Origin: Sclerurus mexicanus
Taxonomy: Eukaryota > Chordata > Aves > Passeriformes > Furnariidae
Direction of reading: 5' to 3'
NCBI GenBank assembly: GCA_013396755.1
Contig: VWZF01007822.1
Location: 456,132 to 520,131, forward strand
Length of the DNA stretch: 64,000 nucleotides
A program made the translations under genes and the position numbers. Of the stretch, positions 60,313-64,000 are shown in pieces (the stretch's first letter is position 1; each line of letters starts with the position of its first letter). Under the pieces are notes generated by a model. The model was not told where the DNA came from, made no database searches, and was given only the letters and a program-made list of their open reading frames with translations.

Positions 60313-60790
60313 TCACAGAATCACAGAATGGGTCAGGTTGGAAGGCACCACAAGGGGCCATCTGGTCCAACATCCCTGCTCAAGTTGGGTCATCGTAGAC
60401 CACAAGGCACAGGATTGCATCCAAATTGTTCTTAAATATTGCCAGTGGGGGAGATTCTGCAATGTCTCTGGGCAATCTGCTCCAGTGCATGGTCACTCAC
60501 ACAGTAAAGTTCTTCCTTGTATTCAGCTGGAACTTCCTGTGCATAAGTTTCTGCCCATTTTGTTCTACTGCTTGGAACCACCCAGAAGAGCCTGGCTCCA
60601 TCTTCTTTGTACCCACCCTTTAGACATTTGTACACAGTAATGAGATTCCCTCTAAGTCACCTCTTCTCGAGGCTGAAGAGGCCCAAATCCCTCAGCCTTT
60701 CCTTGTAAGAGAGATTCTCCAGACTTTCGACCAACTTATTAACACTCTGCTGGACCAACTCAACAGGATATAACCAGGCTGTTCAGGACC
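60313..60790 (-). mobile_element. CR1 LINE of a second subfamily, 5'-truncated
   Basis: The plus strand begins TCACAGAATCACAGAATGGG, two clean 8-bp terminal repeats, followed by TCAGGTTGGAAGGCACCACA. On minus, coding sequence for the polyprotein C-terminus is visible in pieces: KERLRDLGLFSLEK-like upstream, then CLKGGYKEDGARLF followed by VVPSSRTKWAE in one frame. After that the frame shifts relative to the family (a TMHWSRLPRDI-like piece lies in another frame near 60470-60490). Unlike the copy at 52442, its 3' part retains this late coding region, so it belongs to a different CR1 subfamily. It is a dead, truncated copy. Confidence 0.9.
60432..60720 (-). pseudogene. CR1 ORF2 C-terminal remnant, frameshifted
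   Basis: This is the broken coding part of the enclosing CR1. A frame from 60635 down to 60432 reads KCLKGGYKEDGARLFWVVPS and then loses the family pattern after an indel. A stop just upstream separates it from the LSYKERLRDLGLFSLEK-like part. No full CR1 enzyme domain is present. Confidence 0.75.
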
Positions 60791-63700
60791 TTTCAGGATC
60801 AAGCTCTTAGTTTATCAAGTGTGAAAATATTCGTAAAAAAAAGTAGAGAGGGGAAAAAATAGTCTGAAAAAAAACCTCTTTCACCTCTCTGCAGGCAGGG
60901 CTCTTTGGTTTACATGATTTGAAGAGTTTAAATCCACATAGTGGTGTGGTGGCAGGACCAGGTAGCATCTTCCTGGAAAGAAGACATCGGGCTGCACCAT
61001 GTGGCAGCTATTGGGTCACCCCATTGTGCCTTGGCACAGCTGTTAGGGATGCACAGTGCAAGCAAACCTTGTCCTAGGGACTATGTTCAACACAAAAAGA
61101 CAAGGGAAACCTAAGAGGATATTATCAGTTATCAATTGTTACGGCAGCATCACCTGCCATTAGAGGAGGTTATTCCAATTTTCAATCAACTATGTGGTAT
61201 CCCCTGTCCTGTCAAGAAAGAACAAATATGAGTGTGACAGAGTGCAAGAAAGAGTGTGCATAGGGAGCTCTATGTGCTCAGACATTAGAGACTTATCATC
61301 TGGTCTTCATATAAGGTTAGTACCTGTGTCAAGCATTCAATTTTATCAGACAAAGGAGTTTGCTTACCAATGGCAATATGCATCCTCTTTCATAACTATT
61401 CTGGCCTTGTAAAATGGAATCCTAGGCCCATCTTTTTAAAATTTAATAATATGCTCATTAGTATGCTCATTAGCTCACCTTCAATAGCTGCTATTGTTTC
61501 TTACTTTCTGTATTACAGAAAGAGTGACTGGAAATATTAAAATCATGGTGGTGATGTAGTTAAGAAGGAATATCACCCCTATTAGGTCTGTAATCATAAG
61601 AAAGAACAACTTCTTGTAGTGATATTAGGAATTTCTTTCTCTTTTTTTCCAGTCCATTTTTCTTTAGTATTCTCCATAGGATAATCTTGGATGTGCTTCA
61701 TACCATGCAAAATATCCAGGTGAGATCTATGCAAACCATTATCAAATTTATTTAAACCTTAAGTAAAAATGTAACAAAAGAACACTTCAGACCTCTGAAA
61801 GGCTGTACATGTCTTAGAGCAAAGAAAATGGGCCCTTGTCTTACTTTTATGGTTCACAAAACCTTACTCATCTATGAAATTCTTGGATGACATTCCAGTT
61901 AGCAGCCAGTCAGGAAGCTGGACTAAGAATCTATTTCAGCTGTCTCCCAAATTTAAATTTAAAAAGAGCTGTAAGAGCAATATCCGAACTATCTGAATCT
62001 GGGGGTTTCTGAGTAGTGAATTTAAGTACAAATCTTATACAGTTCTAAAGTATAAATTCAACTTCAATATGTGAAAAGGTATGTTTTCTTTTATAGTTAT
62101 GAATAGACCTGAAAGGGACAATTATTTCACTTTCTTTAAATGGAATTATTTTAATTTCTGTCATGGGGAAAAAAGAAAAGGTCTTTCCATGTTGCAGTGG
62201 AGGTTTTAAACAGATGACATGTCACACAGATCTAATTTAGATGGGGGAAGCCCAAGGGGTGGAAGAACTGAACAGTGCAAAATGAATCCCAAATAAATAA
62301 TAGATTAAAAAATACAGTGGAACTGCAAACTCAGTCTAACTGATCTCATCACAAAACTGCTGTTTGCAACACAAGGATATTTTCATCACTTTTCTGTTTC
62401 TTAATATGTCTTTCTCCATTTCATTGTAGTGAACAGTCTGTAATCATTTTGTATGTTAAATAACTATAAAAATCTCATATTGAGCCATGGTTCTTACTCC
62501 TATGGACAATACTTACTGTACTAATGATGAAATAAATTCTTTTGGTCATTGATGTTTTGGCTCCTTTTTATAGTTGTTTAATTCTTATCCACATATTGCA
62601 GTGAATTAATAACATCCTGGCCAAAAAAAACCTTTAACTCAGCTGATTTGTCAGACCCAGTTTACTCTTTTACAAAAGTTCAAAATATTCCTTCAGGTCT
62701 TTCTGCATTTTTATCATAGTGCCACACTCATTTTAAACTATCAGGCTAACTTTAATTTTATTTTCATGACTTCATAGGATTTTTAGCTGGCATTCCCAGT
62801 TTCTCAGGTAAGAGAGTAATAAAAAGAAAATTAAAAATTAAAGACTTTTGATTATGGTTGCTTAATAAATTGTCGTAAAATACAACTGAATTCTTCCTCA
62901 ACTTTGATAAAGTCATAGATTCTTCCAGGCCTTTTATTGACAGAAGTACACCACCTCCATATAATAGAGTTTTATTCTGAATATCTTTTGCCTTCTTTCT
63001 TTTTGCAAGTTCCTTCTACCATCTTGTTAAAAGGTACTTTAAAGGGTATCTTTTTAGAAGGAGAACAATCCCATCAAGGTCCAAGGCTTTGAATGGTAAT
63101 GATAAAATATCAGATATTAGCTACATATGCGTACATAAAGTTACATATGTGTATCTATTTTCTTTACTAAGTTGTTACCTTGACATGTTATGCTTAGAAG
63201 AAAGCACAAACTCTTTTATGAAGCTTCTAATATGAAAAAAACCCCAAAATTTTTGGCATGATGGATAGATGTTATAGATGTGAAGACCAACCAACACAGT
63301 ATTAGGTACATTTTAATATCAAACTGATTCTAACCTATTATATTAGATTTTTTCTTAAGATATGAAGGACTATATAATTTTATTTGAACAAAGTTACATA
63401 AAAAGAACACAAGACACACTAGAAAGAAAATAAAAGATATCCTGGTTACTTTACTGTGTAAACAAATATTTAGATAAGCGCAGACGGCTTTGTGAAAAAA
63501 AGGACTATACTAGGGTTTGGTTTCCATTTCTGCTTGCACTACTGGTTTACTCAATTGTCTGATCCAGTCACCTTGCCTTTCTTCAGTGTCCCAGTGGTAA
63601 TTAGAGGATAAGACATTTCCATTACCCAAAAAATTTCCTTACACATTTTGAATACGAATGCCTTAGGAAGCATAAGCTTAGGAATTGTGATCCTATGAAG

Positions 63701-64000
63701 CAGGGAGTGGAAGATCTTTGTTTACCCTCACTATCTCTGCTGACTGCTTAAGGAGATATCCCCAAAGGCTGAGATTTTCCACGGATATGTTTTTTCACAG
63801 CCCACCTGGCAGGGTTTTCAAAAGCCCAGCACAAAGGGGAAAGATATAATCACATCGCATTGTTTTTTATTTATTTCATTGGACAGAATAGGCATGGAGA
63901 TGGTACTATATTTAACCTTCCACATTCACATCAATCCTATGTATATGTAAAAGTAGGATACTTCAAAGACAAGAAATGACAAGCTAAAGTTGTCCAGGCA
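60791..64000. other. Unique AT-rich sequence, no gene seen
   Basis: No exon, RNA gene or mobile element is recognised. Frames are at most about 72 codons. The only small structure noted is the exact 12-bp tandem duplication at 61450-61473. The right end of the window stops inside featureless sequence. Confidence 0.5.
61450..61473. repeat. 12-bp exact tandem duplication
   Basis: TATGCTCATTAG occurs twice in direct succession. It is a likely replication-slippage product. Confidence 0.85.

Overview
The window reads as nuclear DNA of a bird, probably a neoavian and perhaps a songbird. It is AT-rich and CpG-poor and has no recognisable protein-coding exon. Its interspersed repeats are CR1 LINE tails (5'-truncated, ending in 8-bp repeats), two solo LTRs of an ERVL-type family common in bird genomes, and decayed MIR-like SINEs of the amniote type. 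Every family assignment comes from remembered consensus features, because no database search was possible. No reading frame longer than about 190 codons exists, and the longer ones run through repeats or low-complexity sequence. I read the region as intergenic or deep-intronic DNA of a gene desert.

Layout: a pyrimidine-rich tract opens the window (1-83). A short CR1 tail lies at 1171-1245. An old ERVL-type solo LTR lies at 6113-6665 (minus). It is followed at about 7007-8150 by the most unusual structure seen, a strongly decayed tandem array of about seven units of roughly 135-250 bp. Most units carry an A-rich start, a central TTTGGCA..CCTTTCC block and a telomere-like CCTTAACCCTAACC-type end. 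CR1 tails follow at 9985-10029 (plus) and 14421-14528 (minus). A MIR-like SINE at 15465-15645 sits directly before a stretch that looks like a conserved non-coding element (15660-16095).

From 16 to 46 kb the sequence is mostly unique and AT-rich. It holds simple repeats, three further MIR-like remnants (18840-18920, 22005-22068 and 41974-42141), two tRNA-like SINE heads (43907-43975 and 44722-44772), and a few GC-richer patches (27200-27460 and 30985-31260). At 46203-46852 a CR1 3' tail is followed by a second ERVL-type solo LTR with a perfect 5-bp target-site duplication. Two longer CR1 copies lie at 52442-53000 and 60313-60790, both minus. Each keeps broken coding sequence for the C-terminal end of the CR1 reverse-transcriptase polyprotein. 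A GC-richer unassigned segment (58000-59830) contains two neat inverted repeats.

No genes work together here, and I found no evidence of a novel biological system. The items most worth checking are the decayed telomere-like array, the conserved-looking block next to the MIR-like element, and the unassigned GC-rich patches that could be old LTRs or non-coding exons.
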